Shown: positions 46,080 through 57,696, counted from the first letter of the stretch. The stretch: DNA of 64,000 nt from Amaurobius ferox (GCA_951213105.1 OX578139.1:70350754-70414753); one strand, 5' to 3'. Notes: generated by a model from the letters alone, not told the origin. Program-made: numbers and translations.

Positions 46080-46260
46080 TTGCGAGCTTTTTCATAGAAT
46101 TTTGTGTGATACCAACAAATGCGTTTTTTTTTTTGGATTGCGATTGATATTTCGTTTGCGGTTGATATCTTGATTTTGATCGAGTTCGTGATCGAGATTG
46201 AGTACGTTGTCTGGATCAATCATCTGGATCAATCTGGATCAATTGCTGTTTTTTAAAAGT
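46080..46260 (-). pseudogene. gag nucleocapsid-like end of the gypsy element
   Basis: An Arg/Ser-like repetitive stretch, now ISITNSIKIKIS-type after decay, is followed by CWYHTKFYEKARKCVKPC. That Cys-His-Cys-Cys arrangement is typical of the Gag C-terminus of arthropod gypsy elements. A triplicated CTGGATCAAT word lies at ~46210-46245. It overlaps the protease frame, as expected at a Gag-Pol junction. Confidence 0.65.
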
Positions 46261-46299
46261 TGCTTTACAGTGCTCGCCAGGTATGTAACTTAATCTTCT

Positions 46300-46700
46300 A
46301 AACAAGAAATATAACTATTCTCTGCTACGTCTAATACTGAAAGTGAAGTTGAAACATAGCAGATTGTATGCGCCATTTATGAAGTTGTTTTCAGTGGATC
46401 TGAACTTATCGATAAAATTTGCTGTATATGTACAGGTAGTCGTTGTAAGAACAACGTGCGAAGTTCGTCTTCGTGCATTTTTGTTCCGGCGAGATCTTGT
46501 ATTTCGCGGAGTAAATGACTTGATTTCCTGTCTCGTAACTACAATTCTTGCAAAATGGTGCGAAGTTTTGTGACTTCAGGATCTGCAAAGTGCGAAAAGA
46601 TCCGTTTTCTCAACACTAAATGCGGTTCATTCTTTGAAGGTGTGCGAATCAGATCTGTGACATGAGACAATATATCACAATCTACATTACGAAATGAAAT
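46300..46700 (-). pseudogene. gag capsid region of the gypsy element, broken
   Basis: Minus-strand pieces match the pattern of gypsy Gag capsid: SHVTDLIRTPSKNEPHL, HFADPEVTKLRTILQEL, RDRKSSHLLREIQDLAGTKM, DELRTLFLQRLPVHIQQILS. They occur in shifting frames with several stops. The more upstream Gag sequence beyond 46700 is too decayed to place with confidence and is interrupted by the SINE. Confidence 0.68.
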
Positions 46701-46860
46701 TATGGTTTTCATTTACGATTCCGTAAACCAGGAATTGAGAATCCAGGTGCAAAAACCATAAATTTGAGATTGTTTCCCAGAACGGAGACGTTTTGAAAGT
46801 CCACTTTTGAGAGTTCAGCAGAACTAAAATCTTCATTTGAAGCTGAAGCATTTTTTTGAG

Positions 46861-47147
46861 CCGCCCAGGCGGTGAAGTGGATAGCGTCTTCGGCTGCTGT
46901 CTTGTGTGCTCGGGTTCGAATCCCGAATAAGGCATGGATGTTTCTGGAGGATAAAATCAGTCTTCCGCCTTCTGGGCCCTCGTCTAAATGTGAAGCTGCA
47001 CCCTCTCCGACCTTCGTCGGAGATGCGTTCCTGTAATAAACTTTGTTCTCTCATCTTGTGTCTTTCTTCGTTCTTTCCTGCTTCCTGCGTCACTGGTCCT
47101 GAATCGTCACCGCCAAAACGGGAGGTCATCAACAACAGCAACAACAA
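46861..47147 (+). mobile_element. tRNA-derived SINE nested in the gypsy element, with target duplication
   Basis: The head holds an A-box-like GGTGAAGTGGATAGCG and a perfect B box (GGGTTCGAATCCCG). The body has CTTCCGCCTTCTGGGCC and GACCTTCGTCGGAGATGCG, and the tail is CAACAACAGCAACAACAA. Direct repeats flank it: CATTTTTTTGAG at 46849-46860 and CATTTTTTGAG at 47148-47158, differing by one T. The body is unlike the SINE at 14051 although the tail style is the same, so it is a second SINE family. It inserted after the gypsy element. Confidence 0.85.
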
Positions 47148-47353
47148 CATTTTTTGAGTCGTTGGCTGTGATCAAAAGATTTTCGGTAGTCTCAGTTGTA
47201 GACATGTTACATTAGGAACTGAAAACGTACTTTTTTCAGAGCTTGCGTAAATTGAAGTAGATACTCACATATTTTGAAGCATCACATCTCCGGTGAATTG
47301 GAGTTTTCATGTCTCAGGCAAATGGTATTGGAGCCATCCCGTCTCAGGGTCAT

Positions 47354-47694
47354 CACTCTATAGCGCAGGTGCGATGTTGCATCTTAAACATTACAGAAGC
47401 AAACGTAAACGAGTAGTTTATTTACGGGAACATAACGTAAACTATTTTCAAGAATTTACATAGCATGGCGCTACATCATAACGCGCGTGAACGTAGTCAT
47501 CCGAATACGAATGCCTGTATCGCTGATGAGAATGTTCTGGGGTTGGCTTTTATGAGCCAGTGCAGAGGCGTTGCGCATGCGTTACTTGCAAAGCAGAGAG
47601 TCTCTGGAGATCAAGAAGCTATGGAATGTTTTATGCTTATCACTTGATCTGGAGACTTTATGCAAATCACTGGAGGAGTACCGCCATAGCTATA
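47354..47694 (-). repeat. 5' LTR of the gypsy-type element
   Basis: Matches the 3' LTR. The minus-strand start is slightly altered (TATAGCTATGGCGG). The LTR divergence indicates an old insertion. Confidence 0.85.
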
Positions 47695-48234
47695 CCGTTA
47701 AGCTACTGGAACGGGATTGCTAACTCTTATAGTAAAATTAGACTGTGCCAATTTAATGTGTAGTGAAATTTAATGTACAGATAATTATATAAATACCAAA
47801 AATGGATATATTTTAGAAACTCGCCTTACTGAAACTTTGGTTACTCTAAAACTAAGATTATAACATTATTGCGGCATCATGCAATTGCATAGAAAATTTA
47901 TTGTTTCCGTAAGAGTACGAATTCGAGATATTGCCGAAAAGCATATATTTGGACTTGAATACATTTCCAACACTTGCAGAAAGATGTAAGTCTGTGTGTC
48001 TGTTAGCATGTGTGTATGCCTGTTAGGTGTGAACACGATAACTCAAGAAGGACTGCCAAAACATATTACGCAATTTTATATCTAGATATAGATAGAAGTT
48101 TTGCAATTCAAATTATTAGAACTATACTTATTTGAAATTTTTATAGCATGATATTTATTTAATTGTGGCAGTATAATATATCCTTTAGAATAACTTAAAG
48201 TAATGAGAAAATGCTAAGCTTAGCCTCACTACAG
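47695..48234. other. Right half of the split tRNA-like unit, then unassigned DNA
   Basis: 47695-47770 continue the interrupted unit (CCGTTAAGCTACTGGAACG, GACTGTGCCAATTTAATG). The rest is unrecognised. Confidence 0.5.
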
Positions 48235-48456
48235 TCTCCCAACTAGTTCCCCATTGATTTCTTCCTATGGGGTTACCTCAAAAGTCTTGTTTACGAGATC
48301 CTTGTCACATCTGACGCTGACATTGTCGTTAGAATCATTGAGGCAGCAGCAAGTATCCTAGAGTTTCCTACCATTTTTAAACGCGTTCCTCAATCCATGC
48401 GTCGACGTGGCAAGACATGCATGTCTGCCGATACAAACCTTGAACACCTAATTTAA
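48235..48456 (+). pseudogene. mariner-like transposase, C-terminal fragment
   Basis: The frame reads SPN-stop-FPIDFFLWGYLKSLVYE, where PIDF holds the third catalytic Asp and LWGYLKSLVY is the family block that follows. It continues RIIEAAASILEFPTIFKRVP, then SMRRRGKTCMSADTNLEHLI and a stop at 48456. A TAG replaces the residue after SPN. The same C-terminal layout (helix, RR-C, LEHL end) is found in the transposase at 33766-34825, so they are related mariner lineages. Confidence 0.8.
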
Positions 48457-48656
48457 TACTATGATAAACAATTGTAATTGATACTTGTAATTGTTATGTC
48501 TAATAAACATGTGTTCTGCCCTTTCCATTTGCTTCTTCCTGAATCTGTAGCACCCAACGGTGGCGTTTGCGGCCACATATTTTTGTGCAAAACGGGCTTG
48601 TTTTTGTATGCCCGACCTACCCTTAAAGTTTGTCTAAGACCTTTTGAACCACCCTG
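48235..48656 (+). mobile_element. 3' fragment of another DD41D-type mariner element
   Basis: The right end reads CTTTTGAACCACCCTG next to TA (48657-48658), and the end of a transposase lies upstream (48235-48456). The left part of the element is missing. Confidence 0.75.
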
Positions 48657-48659
48657 TAG

Positions 48660-49250
48660 AAGTGTCTTTACATAATCCTAGTTATTTCAATCTTATCACG
48701 GGTGCAACCGTTCCTGATAGCTTTTTCCTTCCCATTTAATCCTTGATGAGTCACAATTTGGTTTCGATTACAACTTTAAGAAATTTTAGGGAGACGTTTA
48801 TGGAAATACATGTATAAAACATCCTATAAAATATTATAATTTTCAAATTTTCATCTAGCGATTCCTTTAATTCAACGCTGCAAACAAGTTTAGTAGGTTA
48901 CAATTCTGATATTTCCATATACCAAAATTTTCTTTATAAACCGAGTTATAATGTGACTTAACAAAATATGTATATTTGAATTCTTAGTATTCAGGAAAAT
49001 ATTTGACAAATGGCAGTTTTAGATTTATTAGACATTGATTTGAAATAACTCTCAGAATGAATAAAATAAGTATTTCTATATAAAATAATTAAATTAGATA
49101 CGCGAAATATTTTCGTTAAAGTAACATGACTACATATTCTGTTGATCATGTCAATTGCAAGATAAATCAAAAATTATGTTCTTGTATATCGTACATTCTT
49201 CGATTTGTTTCTCGCCATTAATATTGTTTCTAGACACCTTCATTTATCAG
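48660..49250. other. Unassigned AT-rich DNA
   Basis: No feature recognised. Confidence 0.4.
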
Positions 49251-49254
49251 ATCC

Positions 49255-49935
49255 CAACTATCATTCTTTACGTATCAAGACAATCGTAGTTTTCACGTAT
49301 CAGGACAATCGTAACCTTTACGTATCAAGACATATGCAACTATTACAAAAAATGGTACATTGAGGTACGGTATGCCAACCGTTACAAAGAGGTATTCACA
49401 TATGTATCTACATCCCTTATTATTACGTATCCACACGTGTTTATTACGTATTCGAATCCGTTATTATTACTTATCATATACGTCCTTTTCACGTATCCAT
49501 ATACGTGTATGTTACAATTTAGATCATATATTATTACGTATCCACATACGTTATTATTACGTATTCACATGCGTTATTATTACTAACCATATACATTAAC
49601 ATTGATTATCCACATACGTTTTTTTCCGTATCCACATACCTCATTATTACGTCGCCATATATATCATTATTACGTATCTACATACGTTTTATTACGTACC
49701 CACATACCTTGTTATTACGTATTCGCATACGTTTATATTACGTAACCACGTACATTATCATTATGTATTCACATAAATTTGTATTTATAATTTTTTTCCA
49801 TCCTCATCGTTATTATTGCGAATCCTCATACTTTATTCCGTATCCACATACGTATTTATTACTCATTCGTATTCCTTATTAATACGTTTTTTTACGTACC
49901 CATATCCATGTGTATTACATGTGTATTACATGTAT
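49255..49935. repeat. Long minisatellite, ~23-24 bp unit (TTATTACGTATCCACATACG)
   Basis: About 25 imperfect copies of a unit with TATTATTACGTATCCACATACG. The first copies (TTTACGTATCAAGACAATCG) form a variant subfamily. The unit resembles the reverse complement of the minisatellite at 4186-4435. The open frame at 49360-49599 is a by-product. Confidence 0.88.
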
Positions 49936-50261
49936 GCTACATATATTCCATTGGGAGACAAATCGTGAAATATTTATATATTTATTGCTTAAAATCATCT
50001 GATATACTTAAACAATTTTAAAGAATGTTATTTAATTGCACTATTTAAAGCGGAAATTAAATATTCCTCAATCATTTAATTAATTTTAAAACTTAAATAT
50101 TTTAAATGTGTTAACTTGATATATATTATCTCTAAAATGCCCATTTTACTTCGCTATCGCTTTGAAAGCATTTTTCAAGAAAATATATAGAAAGACCAAT
50201 ATACTTCCATGAAGGTACTTACAGATACACCAAATTGAAAAATCCCTTGAACTGTTAAATA
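49936..50261. other. Unassigned AT-rich DNA
   Basis: No feature recognised. Confidence 0.4.
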
Positions 50262-51112
50262 CACCCATGTCCAAAAGTTAAGCATAATTCGTAAAATGCA
50301 AAAAATTCGGAGTTAATATGCATACAATGGCTCGCAATCCGTTGTGAAGAATCGTGGGATGAAGGTAAATCATTGTGCATAAGCAAAACAGTTCTGTCGA
50401 CGTTGACATACACAAAGCACCGGCGCACGTCGGAACGAGTATAAAACGGCCTCGAGCGGCATGGCCAGTTGAGGCAGAATTTCGCAATTGCTGTGGTACG
50501 GAGTGTTGTTAACAATCAAAAAGGACGAAAATGTCATAAAAATGCCAACTGGATATGTTTTTGAAGGGACGAATTATTGGAATGCTGGAATCCGGTCGAT
50601 CCCAAACCGAAGCGTCTCGAATTCGGAATGTGCCTCAGTGTGTTATCTCCAGACTGTGGCAGAGGTTCCAAACCACTGGAGATGTTACCCGACGACCAGT
50701 GTCAGGTTGGCCAGGGGTAACAACTGCTCGGCAAAACCGATTTTTGGTGATAACTGCGCTACGTCAGAGGAACCGCTCTGGCAGACAACTGGGTTCAGCC
50801 CTGACAGCCGCCACAGAAGTAATTGATTTGAGAAAAACTGTTTACAGGAGACTCAGACACGTTGGTCTCGATGCTAGACGGTATCACATTGTTTTAATCA
50901 TTCTGTTTCACTGAGGTTGACACTCATATCGTGACCCCTTTTCATTCAACCCTATTCTTTGGATAATAAAAGTCCGTATTATCCTTGTTTTGCATTGTTT
51001 CCATCTTCTATAACTCTATTACAGCCGCATACCGCGTTTCCTTCTATTCCAATGTAGATTTCCTGAAATTTTCACACAAACAGCAACTATGCTTAACTTT
51101 TGGACATGAGTA
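50262..51112 (+). mobile_element. Internally deleted Tc1-like transposon, TA-flanked
   Basis: Inverted ends: left CACCCATGTCCAAAAGTTAA and reversed right TACTCATGTCCAAAAGTTAA, both continuing GCATA. TA lies on each side (50260-50261 and 51113-51114). The 851 bp length and missing catalytic region indicate an internal deletion. Confidence 0.87.
50555..50914 (+). pseudogene. Tc1-like transposase, N-terminal DNA-binding part only
   Basis: The frame reads MFLKGRIIGMLESGRSQTEASRIRNVPQCVISRLWQRFQTTGDVTRRP, the first helix-turn-helix of Tc1-type transposases (about residues 5-45). A GRP-like hook decayed to VSGWPGVTT follows. The second DNA-binding region is represented by RQNRFLVITALRQRNRSGRQL and VIDLRKTVYRRLRHVGLDARR. 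After ARR the sequence jumps into unrelated frame and stops at 50914; the three catalytic acids are absent. It is a deletion derivative that could only have moved in trans. It belongs to a different Tc1 family from 25360-26744, judging by unlike ends. Confidence 0.83.
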
Positions 51113-51114
51113 TA

Positions 51115-52425
51115 TATTAACTGTACAAAAGCTATAATTATATATAACAACTCGCGACAATGTAAGAGCATTTGCTTACAACGCTGATGCAGCTGCATAT
51201 GAACATAAATTGATAAGATGGCTACGAGGCTCGCATTTTTAGTAATTACATTTTATCTATCACATTTTAAAGTAAATAATCAAAAAACCGCATCCGTTAT
51301 TCGAGTCCTTAGACTACGTCCTAAATAAGCGCTTTTGCTTAACTTTGGTCCGTAGCAGGGTGTTCGAAGCTTGAAATGTTTGCAAAAAATTGCAAAAAGT
51401 TTTTTAAATTGCAAGACATTTTCATTTGTTCGCTGGGAATATTAATTTCTTTTTAATGAATTAGACATGCTTAATATATTAATTCCTCCATCGAATTTCA
51501 CTACTGTAGAACATTTCATTAAAATGTTATTTGGAATGTGCGGTATCTTGCTTTATACCCTGTACTCTTAACATTGCTAAAAAAATGTAATCAAAATAAC
51601 TTATAAAGAAATGCATTGTACCAAGATATATTAAATTTAACTAGATAGAAATTAAACATGACAAGATTTAACAACGATTTGATTAAACTTTATCAAGACT
51701 TGGCGTTTGCATAAATTAAACCACCACTTAGGGTATGTTTGACAGTAAACACGAATTTACTTATAATGTGTTCCGACAAACTTAATAAAATTCATTTTGT
51801 AAAGTGCAAAGTATGTCACGAATTTTCGGAAAACGTTAAATTGGATTTCAATATATTATTTAATTTAATGAATGAACTATTTTGGGCTAAACGTTAAAAT
51901 TTAACTTTAATGAATGTCATTTAAGATGATTATTTTTAGGGATGTTTCAAAAAAGGAATAAATTTCAATAAAACATTGGTCGGGGAGTTAGGTATATAGT
52001 TTATGCATTTAACGCAGTGTTTTGATCTTAAATTGTTGTTGTTGAAATAAATTGAACATAAGTGGTTTTAAATCAAGTGATACAAGTAGTTTAAATCAAG
52101 TGATACAAGTAATACAAGTGATTAAGAAATTTTTTAATAAAATAAAATATTTACTTATACATGAAATAACGCATTAGGAATTATTCACGGCGAATCAATT
52201 ATTCATAGTGTTAAATTTATTAATGCTATTACTTTCTTCCGATTCAGCATTTTAATAAAATCTGTTAGAAACATAATTTTTATTATTTAGTTTAAGAATA
52301 ATTCTTTATTTTCAAATTGAAAATTGCTTATAAACTATTTATTTTCTGCTCTTTAGGATTAGCAATATTTATGCATGAAACAATAGTTTTTTAATAATGG
52401 CCCGTTCATTTCATCAGCAATTCAT
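51115..52425. other. Unassigned AT-rich DNA
   Basis: A short tandem of GTTTTAAATCAAGTGATACA-like words lies at 52062-52120. Nothing else recognised. Confidence 0.45.
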
Positions 52426-52429
52426 TCTT

Positions 52430-52616
52430 TCATTTTATCAATTGTATATTGATATTTGACATAAAAAAAAAATTTTAGTTGGTTCAAATCAATGGGGTAC
52501 AATCTGAGGTCCGTATTTGAACCACAGGCATATTTTATGCGGCCAACGATTGTCTTCGAAGAACAATAATGTTTAAATTGCAAAAACTGTTAAACTTTCT
52601 TGTTACGCAATTATTT
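52430..52616 (+). repeat. Local ~210-265 bp repeat, copy 1
   Basis: Shares CATTTTATCA-TGTATATTGA, TTTAGTTGGTTC-AATCA, ACAATCTG-GGTCC, GGCATATTTTATGCGG and CAAAAACTGTTAAACTTTCT with the copies at 53600 and 53820. A5 separates it from copy 2. Confidence 0.7.
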
Positions 52617-52750
52617 TTACTTTTCTTATATGCATAATGTGTACGAGAAGTATTGTGACAGGGTCGAAAATTCCAATTCGAGTTTTCGACGGGAGAGCAC
52701 GTTTCAAGCATTCCTGGTCATGAATCAAACAATTTTGAGGTGATGTCTGC

Positions 52751-52781
<31 letters not shown>

Positions 52782-53596
52782 TATGTGTATGTGTGTATGT
52801 GTGTGTGAAAGTATGTGTATGTGTGTGTGTGTCAGCGAGTCTTTGGAGATAACTGGCGAACAAATGGGCCGATTTGAACGAAATTTGGTACAATCACAAT
52901 CTGTGAATACTGGAAATCTATTGCTTTTAAACGTAATCGAATTTTCAGAACACCCTAAATTGTCGAGTGAAATTTTGAAAACATCATCAAAAAATCAAAA
53001 CCTTTAATAAAGTTACGCAAATAGACATTTCTAATGTAATTTTTCCTTAGAAAACGATTCACATAAACTTTAGAACGCTAGCATGAACTGTTTTCGAGAT
53101 ATCGCACATTTTTTAAATAAATTTATCAAAAAATCCCATAAAGTAAAAAATATGTATATTAACTGTTGAGAAACATGTTCACTTTTCGTATGTAATATCA
53201 TGCGATAAATTGAGTGGCATCATTCTCGTGGATCTAGCTCGTTCCATTCATGAGAAAAGATACTTTGTGTAATACATTTGTATTTGAACGCTATTAGATA
53301 TTTATCTGCTATAAGAATAACTTATTTCTCCGTCCATAACGCTTGGCGAGATTTTGGCGCCAAATTTGGCGGAATGTCGCCAACTTGGCGACTTTTTTAA
53401 ATGTTGCCAAATTAATGGAAATCTCGCCAAATAGATAAAAATGACACTAAATCTGTGAAAATGACGACTAATTGACGAAAATTCAATTTCTTGGAAAGAA
53501 TATAAATAGCTACTATAAGAAAAACCTATTTTTTTATTGTAAAAATAGCAAATTCATTGTATTATATAAGGAAAGTCATGTGTTGCGCACATCAGA
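52617..53596 (-). mobile_element. Family A element (A5), inverted
   Basis: Full-length minus-strand copy; the 5' end, read from 53596, is TCTGATGTGCGCAACACATG (hairpin loop CGCAA). The terminal hairpin ends GAAAAGTAA, with one substitution in the arm. The (CA)n tract is at 52751-52832 with ACTTT-type interruptions. Confidence 0.88.
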
Positions 53597-53815
53597 TTTT
53601 TTTACTGATAACACGCTGTCATTTTATCAGTGTATATTGACATTTGACATAAGGAAAATTTTTAGTTGGTTCCAATCAGAGGTTCACAATCTGCGATCCA
53701 TATTTGACCCACCGGCATGTTTCATATGAGCCACTATTGCTTTCAAACCAGAACACTGTTTAAAATACCAAAACTGTTCAAATTTCTTATTACCCAAATA
53801 TTTATTTACTAATAA
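53597..53815 (+). repeat. Local repeat, copy 2 (gives the empty site for A6)
   Basis: Contains CACTGTTTAAAATACCAAAA at ~53753-53772, which is the uninterrupted form of the site occupied by A6. Confidence 0.75.
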
Positions 53816-53972
53816 CACTCTTTGATTTTATCAGTGTATATAGATATTTGGCACTAAGAAATTTTTTAGTTGGTTTAAATCAGGCGTGCACAATCTGCGG
53901 TCCATATTTGATCCACCGGCATATTTTATGCGGACCACGATTGTTTTCAAACCACAACACTGTTTAAAAAAA
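53816..53972 (+). repeat. Local repeat, copy 3, split by A6
   Basis: Ends CAACACTGTTTAAAAAAA just before A6. The remainder, TACCAAAACTGTTAAAC, resumes at 54931. Confidence 0.75.
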
Positions 53973-54777
53973 TCTGATGTGGGCAACACATGACTTTCCT
54001 TATATAATGTAATGAATTTACTACTTTTACAGTAAAAAAATAGGTTTTTCTTATAGTAGATACTAATATTCTTTCCAAGATATTGAATTTTCGACAAATA
54101 GTCGTTATTTTCATTGATTTAGCGTCACTTTTATCCATTTGGCGAGATTTTCGTTAATTTGGCAACATTTCAAAAAGTCGCCTAGTTGGCGACATTTCGC
54201 CAAATTTCTCGCCAAAATTTCGCCAAGCGTTATGGACGAAGAAATAAGTTGTACTTACAACAGAAAAATGACTATTCGCGTTCAAATACAAAAGTATTAC
54301 TCAAAGTATCTTTTTTCATGAATGGAACGAGCTAGATCTACGAGAATGATGTCACCCAATTTATCGCATGGTATTACATATGAAAAGTGAACATGTTTCT
54401 CAATAGGAAATATTTTTTTCCATTTTATATGACTTTTTAATATTTTTTTTGAAAAATGTGCAATATCTCGAGAACGGTTCATGTTTGCGTTCTAAAATTT
54501 ATGTCAATCGTTTTCTAATGAAAAATTACATAAGAAATGTCTATTTGCGTAACTTTACTAGTGGTTTTGATTTTTTGACGATTTTTTCAAAATTTTATTC
54601 GAAAATTTAGGGGGTTCTGAACATTCGATTGCATTTAAATACAATAGGATCCCAGTGTTTATGGATTGTGATTTTTGTACCAAATTTGGTTCGAATCGGT
54701 CCATTCGTGCGTCAGTTATCGTCTCCACAGACTCACTGACACACACACACACATACTTTCACACACACACACACATA

Positions 54778-54809
<32 letters not shown>

Positions 54810-54930
54810 TCACTTCAAAAATGTTTGATTCGTGATCAGGGATGCTTGAAACGTGCTCTCCCGTCGAAAACTCGATTTCGAATTTTCGACCCCGTCACAA
54901 TACTTTCCATTATGTATATAAGGAAAGTAA
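53973..54930 (+). mobile_element. Family A element (A6), inserted in the local repeat
   Basis: Complete from TCTGATGTGGGCAACACATG to GGAAAGTAA. The terminal hairpin is shortened (one arm lacks the TATA portion: ACTTTCC-ATTATG-TATATAAGGAAAGT). All family landmarks are present. Its insertion point can be read by comparison with 53753-53772. Confidence 0.9.
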
Positions 54931-55239
54931 TACCAAAACTGTTAAACTTTTTAATTACGCGCATATTTTTTTTTATAATGACACTCTTTCATTACCACAA
55001 CACTGTTTTAAATATCGAAACAATTTAACTTTCTTATTAAGTTAACCGTAAGAAATTAAAAATAAGTTTAGAGTTCTATGACTGACTCATCAAATGAAAC
55101 ATAATGTGGTGGTAGCTACAGAGGAAGTTGTGAACGTTCATGTCAAATATATAATGCAATACAATCGTTTATCTCAAAGGAAAAGCGTTGTCTGCCCAGG
55201 AGAAGATCCCTTGATGGATTCCTCTCTGAGATAGTGTTA
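54931..55239. other. Remainder of the local repeat and unassigned spacer
   Basis: The first ~40 bases continue copy 3 of the local repeat. A partial further copy (CACAACACTGTTTTAAATAT) follows near 55000. It separates the converging elements A6 and A7. Confidence 0.5.
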
Positions 55240-56192
55240 TTACTTTCCTTATATACATAGTGTATAAGGAAAGTATTGTGACGGGGTCGAAAATTCGAAT
55301 TCGAGTTTACGACGGGAGAGCACGTTTCAAGCATCTCTAATCACGAATCAAACATTTTTGAAGTGATGTCTGTGTGTGTGTGTGTGAAAGTTTGTGTGTG
55401 TGTGTGTGTATATGTGTGTGTCAGTGAGTCTGTGGAGACGATAACTGGCGAACGAATGGACCGATTCGAACGAAATTTGGTACAAAAATCACAATCCACA
55501 AACACTGGAAGTCTATTGTTTTTATAGGCAATCGAATGTTCAGAACCCCCCAAAATTTTCGAGTGAAAGTTTGAAAAATCGTCAAAAAATCAAAACCGCT
55601 AATAAAGTTACGCAAATAGACATTTCTTATGTAATTTTTCATTAGAAAACGATTGGCATAAATTTTAGAATGCTAACATGAACCGTTCTAGAGGTATTGT
55701 ACATTTTTCAAAAAAATTATCAAAAAGTCATATAAAAAAAAATTCCTATTGAAAAACATGTTCACTTTTCATATGTAATAGCATGCGATAAATTGGGTGA
55801 CATCATTCTCGTGGAACTAGCTCGTTCCATTCAGGGAAAAAGATGCGTGGAGCAATACTTTTGTATTTGAATGCCAATAGTCATTTATCTGCTGTAAGAA
55901 TAACTTATTTCTTCGTCCATAACGATTGGCGAGATTTTGGCGACGAATTTGGTGGAATGTCGCCAACTTGGCGGCTTTTTGAAATGTTGCCAAATTAATG
56001 AAAATTTCGCCAAATGGATAAAAATGACACTAAATCAATGAAAATGACGACTAATTGTCGAAAATTCAATATCTTAAAGAATATAAGTATAAAGAATATA
56101 AGTATCTACTATAAGAAAAACCTATATTTTTACTGTAAAAGTAGTAAATTCATTACATTATATAAAGAAAGTCATGTGTTGCCCACAGCAGA
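55240..56192 (-). mobile_element. Family A element (A7), inverted
   Basis: Minus-strand copy. Read from 56192 it starts TCTGCTGTGGGCAACACATG and ends with a strong hairpin, GGAAAGTAA at 55240. A small ATAAGTATAAAGA duplication lies near 56075-56100. Confidence 0.88.
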
Positions 56193-56600
56193 TTTTTTTT
56201 TAAATTCTTTAAAATAATATGTTTCTCTGAAAACTCACTAGGAACTTAATGCATCTGTGCAAGTTTGGAGTACGCCAGAACTGAAACCTAAGACCTTGCG
56301 GTCTGAATATAAGTGTTTTACGCTCCCAGGTAGTGAAAGTCTCACATGGGGATCTGAAATTTTTTTAATTCAAGTAATATTAATAACTCTAAGTAGCTAT
56401 TTAAATATAATATAAGCACAGTTTGAATTAACTGAAGTGCGGCTCAAATCGACCCTCTCATGCCAGAATCCATTTTAAAGTAGAGTGTATTATTATTATT
56501 TTTTTTTTTCAAATTTTACAAGAAATAAATTCAAAATTCGGTATTGTCAGTCCAAATGATTACAATTATAGCGTGTTACCCTTCACTTTAAAGGGTTTGA
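56193..56600. other. Unassigned DNA
   Basis: No clear feature. 56255-56345 loosely resembles a decayed tRNA-derived sequence but lacks usable boxes. Confidence 0.4.
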
Positions 56601-57123
56601 AAAAATCACGTGATGGATGCCATACTTGAAAATGTATCCATCAGAGGGGGGGGGGTAACTTGCGCCTCGAGGAAGGCTGATGACGTCGCGAACACAAAAA
56701 TTATAATTTCGCAGCTATTTTTATTGCAATGATTGAAACTATTAAGCCTATTGATCATTGAGCTATAAATAACATTTTTATGTATGATTATGTCAAATTT
56801 TTTCCTATGCTGCCATAATACGGAATATAAAATTTAGAATACATTTCGAAGTTTTGGCTCAAAAAAAGGAAAATGCTATCTTGCTCTAGATTTTTGGTAA
56901 TAAAATCCCGATATAATGTCTCATGAAAATCCATTAATATTTGTAGTAGTTATCCTGTACACAAAAAATCGATCACAGACAGGCAGAGCGACATTTACCC
57001 AAAAATAGTCCATACGTGTTCAGGAGGTCCTAAAACATATGTTGGAATCAAAATCTCGAATTCGAAAATTTTCATGGAAGCAATACTTTCTCTACACTAT
57101 ATTACATAATATGAGAAAGTAAA
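56600..57123 (+). mobile_element. Diverged relative of families A/B (3' part)
   Basis: Ends in a hairpin with arms ACTTTCTC and GAGAAAGT followed by AA (57088-57123), preceded by CTCGAATTCGAAAATTTTC and a short CAGACAGGCAGAG tract. This repeats the terminal plan of A and B with a different arm sequence. The 5' boundary is uncertain. A G10 run lies at ~56646. Confidence 0.5.
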
Positions 57124-57509
57124 AATCAAATAATATATTTAAATTCCAACGTAGTAGTTAGTGACGTTATTTAAAATTATTTTTGTGGGTAATATTTTGC
57201 AAAGGAGCAAGTCTGCTTCTTAATTTGAACAAAAATCAATGTATTAAAATCTGAAGTCGTGTCAATTTTAAGGAAATATTGTAAAAGGCATTTAATCAAG
57301 CAAAATAAAAAAACACCTCTTAAATAGAAAATTCGATTTGCTGAAGCAATTTTAAAATACTCCAATTTCCATAACTGAGTTAAAACTCCTCTTATTAACA
57401 TGAATAATTTATTTCTGAAGATAAAATTTACGAAGCGCAACTATCTGAGAGGCATAGAATAACAAACAGCTCACCGCATTTCACATTACTGATAACTTCA
57501 TTTTCAAAA

Positions 57510-57560
57510 ATCTGTTGTGGGCAGTGTATAACTTTTCCTACACGCCATGAAAAACTATTT
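57510..57560 (+). repeat. 5'-end-like fragment of the A/B superfamily
   Basis: TCTGTTGTGGGCAGTGTATA then ACTTTTCCTACA parallels the 5' hairpin and ACTTTCC block of A and B. It is not followed by family A or B interior. Confidence 0.4.
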
Positions 57561-57696
57561 TGATATATTTATAAAATATGTTCACATTCATTTATATCTA
57601 CGTTAAAGAACTTGTACCAGAAAATGGAAATTTAGAACTACTTTGGCAAAATAAATTAATGTATTTTAAAAAAGTGCAAATTACAAGTCCAAAAAG

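Larger units (their letters stand above)
42562..47694 (-). mobile_element. Ty3/gypsy-type LTR retrotransposon, degenerate, with a SINE inside
   Basis: Two ~340 bp LTRs enclose remnants of gag, protease, reverse transcriptase, RNase H and integrase, in that order on the minus strand; this order defines the Ty3/gypsy group. Every coding segment carries stops or frameshifts. Total length is about 5.1 kb including a 287 bp SINE. It lies inside a tRNA-like block of a tandem array. A clear target duplication was not found and the primer-binding site was not identified. Confidence 0.9.

Noticed and set aside
56255..56345. Possible tRNA-derived sequence on the minus strand
   Set aside because: The B-box-like GGTTTCAGTTC is poor and no acceptor stem pairs.
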